Origin: Chloroflexota bacterium
Lineage (GTDB): Bacteria; Chloroflexota; Anaerolineae; JACRMK01
NCBI GenBank assembly: GCA_016200765.1
Contig: JACQEC010000097.1
Span: 1 to 32,175 of the forward strand
Direction of reading: 5' to 3'
Length of the DNA: 32,175 nucleotides
Shown: positions 24,424 through 32,095 of the stretch, one piece after another
Position numbering within the stretch: position 1 is the first letter of the stretch
Layout of the letters: each line of letters begins with the position of its first letter
The notes under the pieces: model-generated
The model's input: the letters and a program-made list of their open reading frames with translations, nothing else
Database searches by the model: none
Told to the model about the DNA's origin: nothing
Position numbers and translations under genes: made by a program

Positions 24424-25911
24424 TCAAGCCTGGAAGATCACACCGCCCTGCCGAGCCATCGCGCCGCCCGGCAGCGGCTCGTAATACGTCGTCGGCGCGG
24501 GCGGCGCCGGGGCGGGCGGCTGCGGGCGCGCCCCGCGTCCTGTGACAGACCATCCAGACGGGCGGCTCAGCGCCGTGCACAACGCCTCCAACGCTTCGTC
24601 GGAGAGGTGGCGCGGCGGCAGCGGGATCGTCTGGAGCCGGATCGCGTGCCGACGACGCGGTGTTTTGACCCAGCCGCTGCGCGGCGGCAGGTTCTGCAAC
24701 CTCTGGATCGCCCGCTCCCACTCCTCCGGCAGCGAGTAGTACACCGGATGCGAGAGGGGTTGATGGGTCTCGCTCTGCACCTCGTGCTTGATTCGCTCAC
24801 CGCCCACACTGAACAGCTGCTTGGCCAAGCGCTCGGCGTCGGGCCGGTCCACCGCGAACACCAGCTGCGTGCCGATGTTGCCCAGCGCGGCGCGCAGGGG
24901 CTCGCTGGCCAATTGCCCCAGCGTCTGATGCGCCAGCGTCAGGTGCAGCCCGAACTTGCGACTCTCGGAGAGGATGCGCGCCAGCGAGGTGGTCGAACCC
25001 TCGTTGGCGCAGAAGTCCTGAAACTCATCCAGATAGAAATAGAACGGGCGGCGGGCCTGGGCCGGGGTGTCCGCGCGCGACAGAGCCGCCTGCTCCAGAA
25101 AGGTAACCATCAGGCTGCCCAACAGGCGGCGCGTCTCGCTGTCACAGCGGCCCAGGTTGATGAGCAAGATGCGGCCGTCATCCATGATGCGCCGGAAATC
25201 CAGCTGGTTCTCGCGCTGACCCAAACTCCGCCGCAGGCTGGGGTTAAGCGCCAGTGCGCTGACCTTGTTGAGCAGGCTTTCGAGGATCAGCGGTTCTTCG
25301 CGCCCCCAGCGATCCAAGCGGTCGTGGAAGACCGAGACCAGTTCGGGGTCGTCCACCTGCGCCAAGAGCGCCTCGCGGAACGGCTTATCCGTCAAGAGGC
25401 GCGGCAGTTCGACCAGCGTCTGGCGATTGGCGATCAGCACCAGGAGCGAGGCCAAGAGGATGTTCGTGAAGCGCGGCGCCTCGCGCAAACTCTCGGGCCA
25501 GGTGCGGCGGAAGGCCTCGATCACGTTGATCGCCGTCGTGTAGGGGGCTTCGCTGCTTGCCAAGACGTTAAAGGGGATCAGGCCGTCGCGGCGTGCGGGG
25601 TCGAGGTAGATCACGCGCCGGCGCTGGGCGGGATCGTTGAAGAATCCCGCCTGCGCCAGTTGGGCCATGAGGTCATGCACCAGATCCGTGTGCGGGTCGA
25701 GCACCCCGCAGCCGCGCCCGGCGGTGATGTCCTGAAAGAGGCCGTGCTGTAAGAACTTCGACTTGCCCTGTCCGGTCAGGCCGATCACGTACAGGTGGGT
25801 GGTGCGCTCAGCAGCGCTCAGGCGCACACGGGCAGAGAAAGGGAAGCGCCCTGAGCGGCCCAAGCACAACTCAGGGGGACGACGGAAGCGGCGGGGCAGC
25901 GATAGGTGCAT
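24424..25911 (-). CDS. VirD4/TraD-type (HerA-FtsK superfamily) ATPase, copy 1
   Basis: Predicted DNA-pumping or coupling ATPase of conjugative and mobilisable elements. With the start at ATG 25911 (495 residues) Walker A is GLTGQGKS (44-51) and Walker B FYFYLDEFQDF (around residue 300), followed by the conserved LSESRKFGLHLTLAHQTLGQL motif of coupling proteins. There are no N-terminal membrane helices, unlike classical VirD4, so it is a soluble type. The tail is proline- and glycine-rich. The start is chosen because TACAAT (complement of 25918-25923) lies six bases upstream, matching the leaderless geometry of neighbouring genes; an ATG at 25929 lies upstream of that promoter. It is paralogous to the ATPase at 29644-31044. 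Confidence 0.85.
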   Translation of the reverse strand: MHLSLPRRFRRPPELCLGRSGRFPFSARVRLSAAERTTHLYVIGLTGQGKSKFLQHGLFQDITAGRGCGVLDPHTDLVHDLMAQLAQAGFFNDPAQRRRVIYLDPARRDGLIPFNVLASSEAPYTTAINVIEAFRRTWPESLREAPRFTNILLASLLVLIANRQTLVELPRLLTDKPFREALLAQVDDPELVSVFHDRLDRWGREEPLILESLLNKVSALALNPSLRRSLGQRENQLDFRRIMDDGRILLINLGRCDSETRRLLGSLMVTFLEQAALSRADTPAQARRPFYFYLDEFQDFCANEGSTTSLARILSESRKFGLHLTLAHQTLGQLASEPLRAALGNIGTQLVFAVDRPDAERLAKQLFSVGGERIKHEVQSETHQPLSHPVYYSLPEEWERAIQRLQNLPPRSGWVKTPRRRHAIRLQTIPLPPRHLSDEALEALCTALSRPSGWSVTGRGARPQPPAPAPPAPTTYYEPLPGGAMARQGGVIFQA

Positions 25912-26113
25912 GCTTCGATTGTAACGCAAGCCGCGCCCGCCGCAGTTTGCCGCGCGCGCGCCAGATCAAGAGCGCTGCCAGCGCCTCCTGCTCGCTCTGC
26001 GTCAGCGCGCGAAAGACGCGATAACTACGCCGCAGCTGGGGATCGTTGACCAGCGCGTCGCGTAGCAAGCGCCGCGCTAACCGGATGGCGGTCTCGACGC
26101 TGTTGATGGGCAT
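25871..26113 (-). CDS. Small helical protein upstream of the ATPase
   Basis: Unknown protein, at most 88 residues (from ATG 26137) or 80 from ATG 26113 (MPINSVETAIRLARRLL). It is basic and helical, with SYRVFRALTQSEQEALAALLIWRARGKLRRARL. It overlaps the start of the ATPase gene by 41 bp. A TATAAC -10-like hexamer (complement of 26145-26150) sits seven bases before ATG 26137, which favours the longer form if the leaderless pattern holds. The listed coordinates are the conservative form. Confidence 0.5.
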   Translation of the reverse strand: MPINSVETAIRLARRLLRDALVNDPQLRRSYRVFRALTQSEQEALAALLIWRARGKLRRARLALQSKHAPIAAPPLPSSP

Positions 26114-26144
26114 GGCAGTTGGTGGGCCTGTGATCATAGTCTCT

Positions 26145-26150
26145 GTTATA
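26145..26150 (-). promoter_or_regulatory. Candidate -10 (TATAAC) before the small helical protein
   Basis: TATAAC on the minus strand, seven bases from ATG 26137, repeats the promoter geometry seen before radC and the 115-residue protein. The nearby IS starts at 26177, so any -35 would lie partly in the 8-bp target duplication. Confidence 0.35.
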
Positions 26151-26168
26151 CCGCAGTGCGAGTCGAAT

Positions 26169-26176
26169 GTCAGCCC
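26169..26176. repeat. Target-site duplication, left copy (GTCAGCCC)
   Basis: GTCAGCCC directly precedes the left inverted repeat of the insertion sequence and recurs at 27616-27623 directly after the right one. Confidence 0.85.
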
Positions 26177-26198
26177 GGGTGCATTTCAGATTGGGGGC
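26177..26198 (+). repeat. Left terminal inverted repeat of the IS
   Basis: 22 bp, perfectly complementary to 27594-27615. Confidence 0.9.
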
Positions 26199-26243
26199 AG
26201 AGCTCGGGCATAATAGGGAGCATCCTACAGACAGGAGTGGCCC

Positions 26244-27606
26244 GTGAAACGTCAACGCGCAGAACGCAAAGCCGAGTTGCTGCAGAGCGCCGAACGACTG
26301 ATTGATGAATTGTTGGATTGGGACGAGCAAACGCCGGCACCGAACTTGACGCAGATCGAAGACGTCGTGTTGCGCTTGCGCAAACGGCTGGGGGAGCAGT
26401 GGGCGCTGGCCGTGCTTGAGCAGCAAGAGGCGCAGCGACCGGCGGCGAGACCGCGCTGTGCGCAGTGCCAGGGCGAGATGCATTACAAGGATAGGAAGGC
26501 CAATACGGTCGAGAGCCGGGTGGGGGCGTTGCGGATGGAACGAGGCTATTACTACTGCCCGACCTGTCGCACAGGTCTTTTCCCCCCTCGACCAACAACT
26601 GCAGCTGTGGGACAAGCCTTGGAGTGAACAGATTGCCAAGCAAGCGCTCTGGTTGAGCGGGCTGGTGGAGTTTGCGCAGGCGGAGCAGATTCTCAACCAG
26701 GTCGGACAAGTCGCGATATCCGACAGCAGCATTTGGCGCTGCACCGACAAGTGGGGCACCCGTTGCCAAGCGCTGGAAGCCGCCCAACGGGCCACGGCGA
26801 CCGCCTTGCCGCCGCGCAGCGAAATTGTGCCCGGCGAAGTCCGCCAGTCCACCGATCGGGGTGTGGCAATGGACGGGGCGATGGTGCATGTGCGGGCAGA
26901 GGGCTGGAAAGAACTGAAAACCGGCTGTGTCTTTGAGATTGAACGGCGCCCAGCGCCCGACCCCGCCAGCGCCGCAACGGTGGAGTTGGCGCATGCGGTG
27001 CAGAACAGTTATGTCGCGCATCTGGGCGGCCCGGAGCTGTTCGCTCAACAACTCTGGGCGGAGGCGCAGCGGCGCGAGTGGACGCGCGCGCACGCCACGA
27101 TTGCGCTCGGCGCTGGGGCCGCCTGGGTCTGGCATGCGGTCGCTGAACACTTCTACGATAGTCGCCAAGCGGTGGATTGGTATCATGCCCTGCAACACTT
27201 GGCAAGCGCGGCCAGTCTCGTCAAAGGCGAAGGCCAAGCCGCAGCGCAAGACTGGCTCAAGCAGCAAGAAAGCGCCTTGTTTCAAGGGCAGGCGGCTGTG
27301 ATCGCGCAGCAGTTGCCAGCGGCGGCGCAGGAACAGCCGTCGCGGGCCGATGAGTTGCAGCGCGAAGCTGGCTACTTTGGCGAGCACCAGCAACGCATGC
27401 AATCCCAGCAGCTACGGGCCGACGGCTTCCCGATTGGCAGCGGCATGGTGGAGAGCGCCTGCAAACAGTTCCGCAAACGCTTCACCGGCTCGGGCATGCG
27501 TTGGAGCCGTGCGGGCCTCGAACGCTTACTGCCGGTGCGCGCGGCCATCATGAGTCACCGCTTCGATGCCCTCTGGAAAGCCGCCTATCGCTCGCCCCCA
27601 ATCTGA
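26244..27606 (+). CDS. ISKra4-family transposase in two frames (+1 shift)
   Basis: The first frame (26244-26627, GTG start, GGAG upstream) encodes a helical N-terminus and a zinc-binding part CAQCQGEMHYK...CPTCRTGLF. The second frame carries the DDE core and ends at 27606: GVAMDGAMV (first Asp), a WVWHAVAEHFYDSRQAVDWYHALQH block (second Asp) and GSGMVESACKQFRKRF (Glu). Family proteins read C-x-G-L-F-P-L-D at the joint, which here requires a +1 shift within CTTTTCCCCCCTC (about 26577-26589). This may be programmed frameshifting, as proposed for some ISKra4 subgroups, or a one-base gain in the C6 run. The stop lies in the right inverted repeat. Confidence 0.85.
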
Positions 27607-27615
27607 AATGCACCC
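27594..27615 (-). repeat. Right terminal inverted repeat of the IS
   Basis: 22 bp, perfectly complementary to 26177-26198; it contains the end of the transposase frame. Confidence 0.9.
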
Positions 27616-27623
27616 GTCAGCCC
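27616..27623. repeat. Target-site duplication, right copy (GTCAGCCC)
   Basis: Identical to 26169-26176. Confidence 0.85.
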
Positions 27624-27648
27624 CAAGTCATCCGTAGGGCGCGGTAGC

Positions 27649-28569
27649 TCACTCGGCAGGTTGGCCGCGCACAGGGTGCAGCGCGTCTGCGCGCGCTGGC
27701 GCGACAAAGACGGATTGCCCATCCCAACCGGCGTCCGTCTCGGCGGGTTGCTCAACGCGACGGATGATGGACGCCGCGGTGCGGCGCACCGTCTCCAGTT
27801 CGGCCACCAACGCTTTGGGCGTCGTACCCCAGTGGTGTAGGTAGGCCGCACTGTAGGGGTTCGCGACCCCGAAGTGGTACGCCACCACGAAGGCCACCGC
27901 CTCGGCGTGACACTCGCGCACCGGATGGCTGATCTCATTCCGCGCAGCGCCCCAGTGCAGCAGCTCGTGGGTGTACTCGTGCAGCAGCGTCAAGAGCGCG
28001 TTGCGGCTGTCTAGGCCCTCGCGCAGCGCGATCCGCCCGCCCGCGCTGGTGCCCTGCGCCCGCGCCAGCCGCTCATCGCTGACCGTGATCCCCTCGGCGC
28101 GCACCACCGCCAGCAATCGCTGGTAGAGCGCGGGCTGGTCATCGGCCAGCGGCGTGAAGAAGCGCGGCAACGGTTTCTCGGCGAGGTTGGCGAGCTGTGA
28201 GGCATCGAAGACCGAGGCGAGCTTGAACGCGATCGCCTCCTCTTCTGCGCCCGTCTCTGCATTCGCGCGTTTGTACGGTTGCGGCGCGAGGATGCGGATA
28301 CCCTTCTCGCCCCGGCGCACCGGGTAGCCCAGCTTCTGCCAGGTGCGATAGCCCGCCACCTGCGTGGCCTCTGGGCACTGCTCGAGGATGAGCAGTTGGT
28401 TGTAGGCTGAATAGAGGTGGAAGCGTGAGACGAAGGTCAGATACTGCTCAAGCCGTTCAAACTGCCCGGCCTGCAGCTCGGTCAACAGTCGCGCGATGCC
28501 CTGGTCGAGCAGCCGGTGCGGGTCGAGCGGCTGAACATCGCTGGGTGTGGGTGCTTCGCGTTCCTGCAT
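27649..28569 (-). CDS. ardC: ArdC-like antirestriction protein (ssDNA-binding plus zinc metallopeptidase)
   Basis: ArdC proteins protect incoming conjugative DNA from host restriction. The 306-residue protein has the N-terminal ssDNA-binding domain (about 35-100; SRFHLYSAYNQLLILEQ, TWQKLGYPVRRGEKGIRIL) and a metallopeptidase-like domain with LLHEYTHELLHW (HExxH at 197-201) and the downstream ECHAEAVAFVV helix (219-229) that supplies the third ligand. The architecture is complete. It starts at 28569, 21 bases after a TGCTATACT-type promoter. It belongs to the mobile element and follows the replication-relaxation gene after a terminator, so it is separately transcribed. Confidence 0.85.
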   Translation of the reverse strand: MQEREAPTPSDVQPLDPHRLLDQGIARLLTELQAGQFERLEQYLTFVSRFHLYSAYNQLLILEQCPEATQVAGYRTWQKLGYPVRRGEKGIRILAPQPYKRANAETGAEEEAIAFKLASVFDASQLANLAEKPLPRFFTPLADDQPALYQRLLAVVRAEGITVSDERLARAQGTSAGGRIALREGLDSRNALLTLLHEYTHELLHWGAARNEISHPVRECHAEAVAFVVAYHFGVANPYSAAYLHHWGTTPKALVAELETVRRTAASIIRRVEQPAETDAGWDGQSVFVAPARADALHPVRGQPAE

Positions 28570-28590
28570 ACGAGCAAGTGATCTGGTCGC

Positions 28591-28599
28591 AGTATAGCA
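28591..28599 (-). promoter_or_regulatory. Extended -10 promoter TGCTATACT of ardC
   Basis: The complement reads GCGCCTGCTATACT, matching the radC-type sites at 12 of 13 positions over the shared core. It leaves about 21 bp to the ATG, long enough for a short leader. Confidence 0.5.
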
Positions 28600-28724
28600 G
28601 GCGCGTCTACCGCTTGGCTAGGGGGCAGGTTATGTGTGCTCCATGTGATCTCGATGCCCACTCTAACGGCGACCCGCCGTTTGATGCGTACTACACGGGC
28701 TCACAGAGGGATTCTGGCAAGCGG

Positions 28725-29684
28725 TTAGGAAATCAAAACATTCCGAGACCTGTCGGTCTCGGCGCTGGCTAAACGCCAAATCGGGGAAGAGAGAACGCTT
28801 TGAGCCGTGAGTTCCTCTTGGGTGGTGAACCAGAACAGGTCATCCCCTCCGGCTTTGCGGGTCGTCTCTTGCAGGTTCGCCAGTCGCTGAACCGTGGTCG
28901 TCACCGTCAGGATGCGCAGGCTGTGCGTCTGGTAGCGCGCCTGGTACTGGCCTGAGCGCACGTAGGCCAAATACGCCTGCACCCGCAACTTCCAACGCTT
29001 GTGGTTCATCGTCGCCCGGTCCAATTCCAAGAGAAAGTGCGCCCGCCGATCGCCGAGATGGAGCGCGAAATACGCGTCGGGTATGACGGGTACGCGGTGG
29101 CTGCGGCCCTGGCTGTTGGTGACCAGCACGCTGTCGCGCCTCTCTTGCCGCTTGAGGGTTGTGTCGTCCAGCCACGTCTCCAGCCGGTAGCCGTGGGCCA
29201 GCGCCGCTTCGGTGATCGCGATGCGCACGTCGTTGAGCGCCAGCACGTGCTGCAGAAACAACCAACTGACCGCGGAAGGCCGATGGTCGTGATCGTCCGT
29301 GCGGCCCCAGTACGCCAGGTGCCGGGGTGTCAGCCCCAATTCTGCCGCGACCAGCGCCGCGCCCTTCGCGCTCAGGCGATAGACTGGTCGCCAGGCCCAC
29401 GCCCCGCTGGCCACCGGCGTGGGGATGCGCTCAAGGTAGCCGTGTTGGTAGAGCAGCTTGAGCCGCAGGCTGGCCTTGCTGGTCTTGGTTGGGTGCGTCT
29501 GGCCGTGCGCGGGCGCGAACAACAGCCGCTCGATCTGCTCGCGCGTCAGCAGCCGGAAGCGGTGCACCTGCCGCACGATCTCCCGGTCGCGCTCGGTCAT
29601 GACCATTGGCGGTGGCTCGGCTACCCGCCGGTAGCGTGGCAGCCTAGGCTTTTTCGTAGTGGCGGGTGGCTTGGGGTTGATCAT
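28725..29684 (-). CDS. Replication-relaxation family protein (winged-helix, mobile element)
   Basis: The 319-residue protein starts with a basic tail, then a winged-helix segment (MTERDREIVRQVHRFRLLTREQIERLLF, about 29-56; KLLYQHGYLERI), followed by a nuclease-fold-like region with VIPDAYFALHLGDRRAHFLLELDRATMNHKRW. This layout matches the replication-relaxation family of plasmids and integrative elements, thought to act at transfer or replication origins. It overlaps the end of the VirD4-type ATPase gene by 41 bp, so both are coupled. No recognisable relaxase is in the window, so this protein may take part in DNA recognition in its place; that is inference. Confidence 0.75.
   Translation of the reverse strand: MINPKPPATTKKPRLPRYRRVAEPPPMVMTERDREIVRQVHRFRLLTREQIERLLFAPAHGQTHPTKTSKASLRLKLLYQHGYLERIPTPVASGAWAWRPVYRLSAKGAALVAAELGLTPRHLAYWGRTDDHDHRPSAVSWLFLQHVLALNDVRIAITEAALAHGYRLETWLDDTTLKRQERRDSVLVTNSQGRSHRVPVIPDAYFALHLGDRRAHFLLELDRATMNHKRWKLRVQAYLAYVRSGQYQARYQTHSLRILTVTTTVQRLANLQETTRKAGGDDLFWFTTQEELTAQSVLSSPIWRLASAETDRSRNVLIS
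28728..28762 (-). terminator. Intrinsic terminator overlapping the end of the replication-relaxation gene
   Basis: On the minus strand a perfect 8-bp stem (CCGAGACC / GGTCTCGG, 28743-28762, 4-nt loop) is followed by the T-rich AATGTTTTGATTT. It lies within the last codons of the gene and would end the transcript arriving from the ATPase and membrane-protein genes before ardC. Confidence 0.6.
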
Positions 29685-31044
29685 GGATTCGCTGCTTCGC
29701 CTGTTTACGGGCCTCTGTTTTCAGCATACCATAGCGCGTCCCCGCCGTCGCCCGCAGTTGTTGGCGCGCTTGCGCGAGGACGTGGCTGGGCGACGGCACG
29801 GGCATTTCGAGCGTGCGTTGCTTGACGGGCCGGTGCGGGCCGCGCCGCTTAGCCCAGAACTGGCGCTCCTTCAAATTCGTGAGCAACGCGGCCAACGCCT
29901 CGGCGGTGCCGGAGCGCCCGTCCTCCCCGATCAATGGCGACAGGAAGCGTCCCCAGCCGCGCAGGCGCGGGTCGGCGCGCGCGTTTGACAAGAAATCTAG
30001 TGGAAAGATCTCCTTGGCGAGCACGCTGGCATCGGCATGTCCGACTCGAAAACAGGCCAGTGTGCCGGTGGTGTTGAGCACCGCGCCGCGCAGGTCGTCT
30101 GGCAACTGGTCGAGATACTGGTGGGCCAGCACGAGCGAGAGGCTGTACTTGCGCGACTCCGAGAGCACATCTTTGATATGGTCGGTTGTGTAGTTCTGGA
30201 ACTCGTCGAGGTAGAGATAGAAGGGGCGGCGTAGTCCGCTATCGGCCCGCGACAGCGCCGCCTGTTGCAACTGCGCCATCAGAAACGCGCCTAACAACGC
30301 GCTGTTGCCCTCGGATAACAGGCCCTTGGACAGGTTGACCAACAAGATGCGCTCGTGGTCTAGAATTTGCCGGAAGTGGATGGTCGAGCGCGCCCCCAGC
30401 ATCAGCCGCACGTCGGGGTCGAAGATCAGCGGCCCGACCTTGTTGAGCACCGGCGTCGTCCACTGCTGGATGGCGCTCTCGCTGCGCGGGAACTCGTGCT
30501 GGAAGTAGCTGGCGAGCGCGGGGTCGCGCGTGCGTTGCAGTAGCTGCCCGCGCCAGACGCTGTCGCAGAGGAAGGGCGGCAGGTCTACCAGGCTCAAGTG
30601 GTGCTCCGACAGCGCCAGAAACGTGTGGCTCAAGAGCCGCAGCATGCGCGGCGATTCGCTCGGATCAATCTGCCAGATCTTGACGATCGCGTCCGTCAGA
30701 AACCACGCCTGCCGCGCGCGCGAGACGCCGGGGATCGGTTCGAGCGGATTGAAGCCCACCGTCCAGGTCGGGTCGCTGGGATCGATGATGACCACCCGCT
30801 CGGCCAATGAGGGGTCGGTCTGCGCCAAGAGCGCCAGGCGACTGACCAGGTTGCGAAACAGGTCACCGTGCACGTCGATCACGCCGACACCTCGCCCCGC
30901 GCGGATGTCCTGCATCGCCCACGACTCCAAGGCAAACGACTTGCCCATCCCCGGCTGGCCGATGACGTACGTGTGGCTGACGCGCTGCGCGGGCGCGAGT
31001 GTGAGACCGTCGCCGCGCAGCCAGCGTTGAATCGGTTCGTTCAT
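29644..31044 (-). CDS. VirD4/TraD-type (HerA-FtsK superfamily) ATPase, copy 2
   Basis: This 466-residue soluble ATPase has Walker A GQPGMGKS (29-36), the following GVGVIDVHGDL strand, Walker B PFYLYLDEFQNY (around residue 275) and the LSESRKYSLSLVLAHQYLDQL motif of conjugative coupling proteins. The C-terminus is strongly basic (KTEARKQAKQRIHDQ). It is clearly paralogous to the ATPase at 24424-25911. Its start overlaps the stop of the membrane protein gene upstream by four bases (ATGA), and its end overlaps the replication-relaxation gene, so it sits in the middle of a coupled operon. Confidence 0.88.
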   Translation of the reverse strand: MNEPIQRWLRGDGLTLAPAQRVSHTYVIGQPGMGKSFALESWAMQDIRAGRGVGVIDVHGDLFRNLVSRLALLAQTDPSLAERVVIIDPSDPTWTVGFNPLEPIPGVSRARQAWFLTDAIVKIWQIDPSESPRMLRLLSHTFLALSEHHLSLVDLPPFLCDSVWRGQLLQRTRDPALASYFQHEFPRSESAIQQWTTPVLNKVGPLIFDPDVRLMLGARSTIHFRQILDHERILLVNLSKGLLSEGNSALLGAFLMAQLQQAALSRADSGLRRPFYLYLDEFQNYTTDHIKDVLSESRKYSLSLVLAHQYLDQLPDDLRGAVLNTTGTLACFRVGHADASVLAKEIFPLDFLSNARADPRLRGWGRFLSPLIGEDGRSGTAEALAALLTNLKERQFWAKRRGPHRPVKQRTLEMPVPSPSHVLAQARQQLRATAGTRYGMLKTEARKQAKQRIHDQPQATRHYEKA

Positions 31045-31433
31045 AGATGCAGCCCCAGTTGCAACCCGTCTCTGCTGACGACCTCATCCCAGACCAGCCC
31101 GACGATCATGCCGTGCAGCGTGAACAACACCACTGTCCAGCCGCTCACCTCCCAGCCGGCCAACAGCAAGAGCAGGCTGCCCAGCAGTTGTGAGACGAGG
31201 ATGCAGGCCGCCAACCGCCACAGGCCCTCGACGATGTTCACGCGGAAGCGTTGCGCGATAACGGGCGCGAGGTGGCCGAGGATCAGGTAATAGAAGCGCA
31301 CCGAGAGGACCAGCACCCCACGCAATAGTCCGTTGAGCGAGGTGGCGGTCGTCGGCAGCAGGCGCAGTGCGATGGTCAAGACCACGAACAGCATAGTCGC
31401 GGCCAGCAGGCAACTGACGAGAATCATTTGCAT
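31041..31433 (-). CDS. Small integral membrane protein upstream of the coupling ATPase
   Basis: About 130 residues with four predicted membrane segments: MILVSCLLAATMLFVVLTIA, VLVLSVRFYYLILGHLAPVI, LAACILVSQLLGSLLLLLAG and TVVLFTLHGMIVGLVW. The family is not recognised. I prefer ATG 31433, eight bases after AAGGAG; ATG 31439 is only two bases from it, and a GTG at 31442 overlaps it. Overlap with the ATPase start suggests it anchors that soluble ATPase at the membrane. Confidence 0.65.
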   Translation of the reverse strand: MQMILVSCLLAATMLFVVLTIALRLLPTTATSLNGLLRGVLVLSVRFYYLILGHLAPVIAQRFRVNIVEGLWRLAACILVSQLLGSLLLLLAGWEVSGWTVVLFTLHGMIVGLVWDEVVSRDGLQLGLHL

Positions 31434-31442
31434 GGTCATCAC

Positions 31443-31568
31443 TCCTTTGTTTCAGGTTGACACTGTATGGACGGGTGGGTGAAGTACACCCCCTTGCGCA
31501 TCTGGCGCGTGGGCTTCACTCATCATCGACGAGCCGTGAAGTTCAGTTGGTCTGCACCCCACCGCACG
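31443..31568. other. Short gap between the two membrane-protein genes
   Basis: About 126 bp. It holds the AAGGAG ribosome-binding site of the downstream gene and CTTCAC/GTGAAG inverted arms around 31513-31545. No terminator or promoter is convincing. Confidence 0.3.
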
Positions 31569-32051
31569 CTAGGCCATCCACGCATCAATCACAATCCAAA
31601 CATCATCCTCGGTGACGACGATCAGGCACGGGTCCACCAACGCTGCCGCGCCCGCCAGCCCCAACAAGACCAGCAGGCCCAGGCCCGCCCCAGCCGCCAC
31701 CAGCACGGCGCTCAGCGTGGTCACCACCACGCCCGCCACCTGCAGCAGGGTCTCCGAGTGCCCGGCCAGCTGGCTGGCCCAGAACTCCAGCTTGGCCTGG
31801 CGCGGGGTTCCGGCCGGTGCGGGCAATTGCGGCGTCGCCTCGTGCGCCACCAGAAACGCTTTCGGGCGGATGCCGGCTTGATAGATCGCTTGCACCCGTT
31901 CTAGCGCCCGGGCCGGCAGTGGGCTGCGGTCATCGGCCAACGGCACCAACCACCAGCCGTTGTGAAACAGCGGTCGATCTGGCACCGCCGCCACACCCAA
32001 CACCTGAAAGGGCCAGCGGTGGCGAGCCGCGACGGTTAACCGTACTGTCAC
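31569..32051 (-). CDS. Membrane-anchored protein of unknown function
   Basis: A 160-residue protein with a soluble N-terminal part (WPFQVLGVAAVPDRPLFHNGWWLVPL) and a long hydrophobic stretch, about 104-142, probably two membrane helices. The start is GTG 32051, six bases from CACAAT (complement of 32058-32063), the leaderless-like spacing used elsewhere in this element. Two copies of a TCACAATCTTT repeat overlap its promoter. It is not recognised beyond that; its position suggests a membrane part of the transfer module. Confidence 0.55.
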   Translation of the reverse strand: MTVRLTVAARHRWPFQVLGVAAVPDRPLFHNGWWLVPLADDRSPLPARALERVQAIYQAGIRPKAFLVAHEATPQLPAPAGTPRQAKLEFWASQLAGHSETLLQVAGVVVTTLSAVLVAAGAGLGLLVLLGLAGAAALVDPCLIVVTEDDVWIVIDAWMA

Positions 32052-32095
32052 CTAAAGATTGTGAATATTTGTCACACAAAGATTGTGAGAATCAC
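32045..32095 (-). promoter_or_regulatory. Two 24-bp-spaced operator or iteron-like repeats
   Basis: On the minus strand TCACAATCTTTGTGTGACA (start 32088) and TCACAATCTTTAGGTGACA (start 32064) form imperfect direct repeats exactly 24 bp apart. Each has dyad arms TCAC...GTGA. A degenerate third unit ending GGTGA precedes them (complement of 32091-32095). They overlap the presumed promoter and start of the 31569-32051 gene, as expected for an autoregulatory operator. Confidence 0.5.

Larger units (their letters stand above)
26177..27615 (+). mobile_element. ISKra4-like insertion sequence, complete
   Basis: A 1439-bp element bounded by perfect 22-bp inverted repeats (26177-26198, beginning GGGTGCATTTCAGATTG, and its complement at 27594-27615) and an 8-bp direct repeat GTCAGCCC on each side. 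It carries one transposase in two overlapping frames. It inserted between ardC and the small helical gene, in the opposite orientation to all neighbours, and disrupts no coding frame. Perfect ends and target duplication point to a recent insertion. Confidence 0.9.

Noticed and set aside
24607..25752. 381-residue plus-strand open frame opposite the VirD4-type ATPase
   Set aside because: Antisense to conserved Walker motifs; composition is a mirror of the ATPase codons, with no domain.
26170..27402. 410-residue minus-strand open frame across the IS
   Set aside because: Antisense to the transposase catalytic core and crossing the IS end; not a plausible gene.
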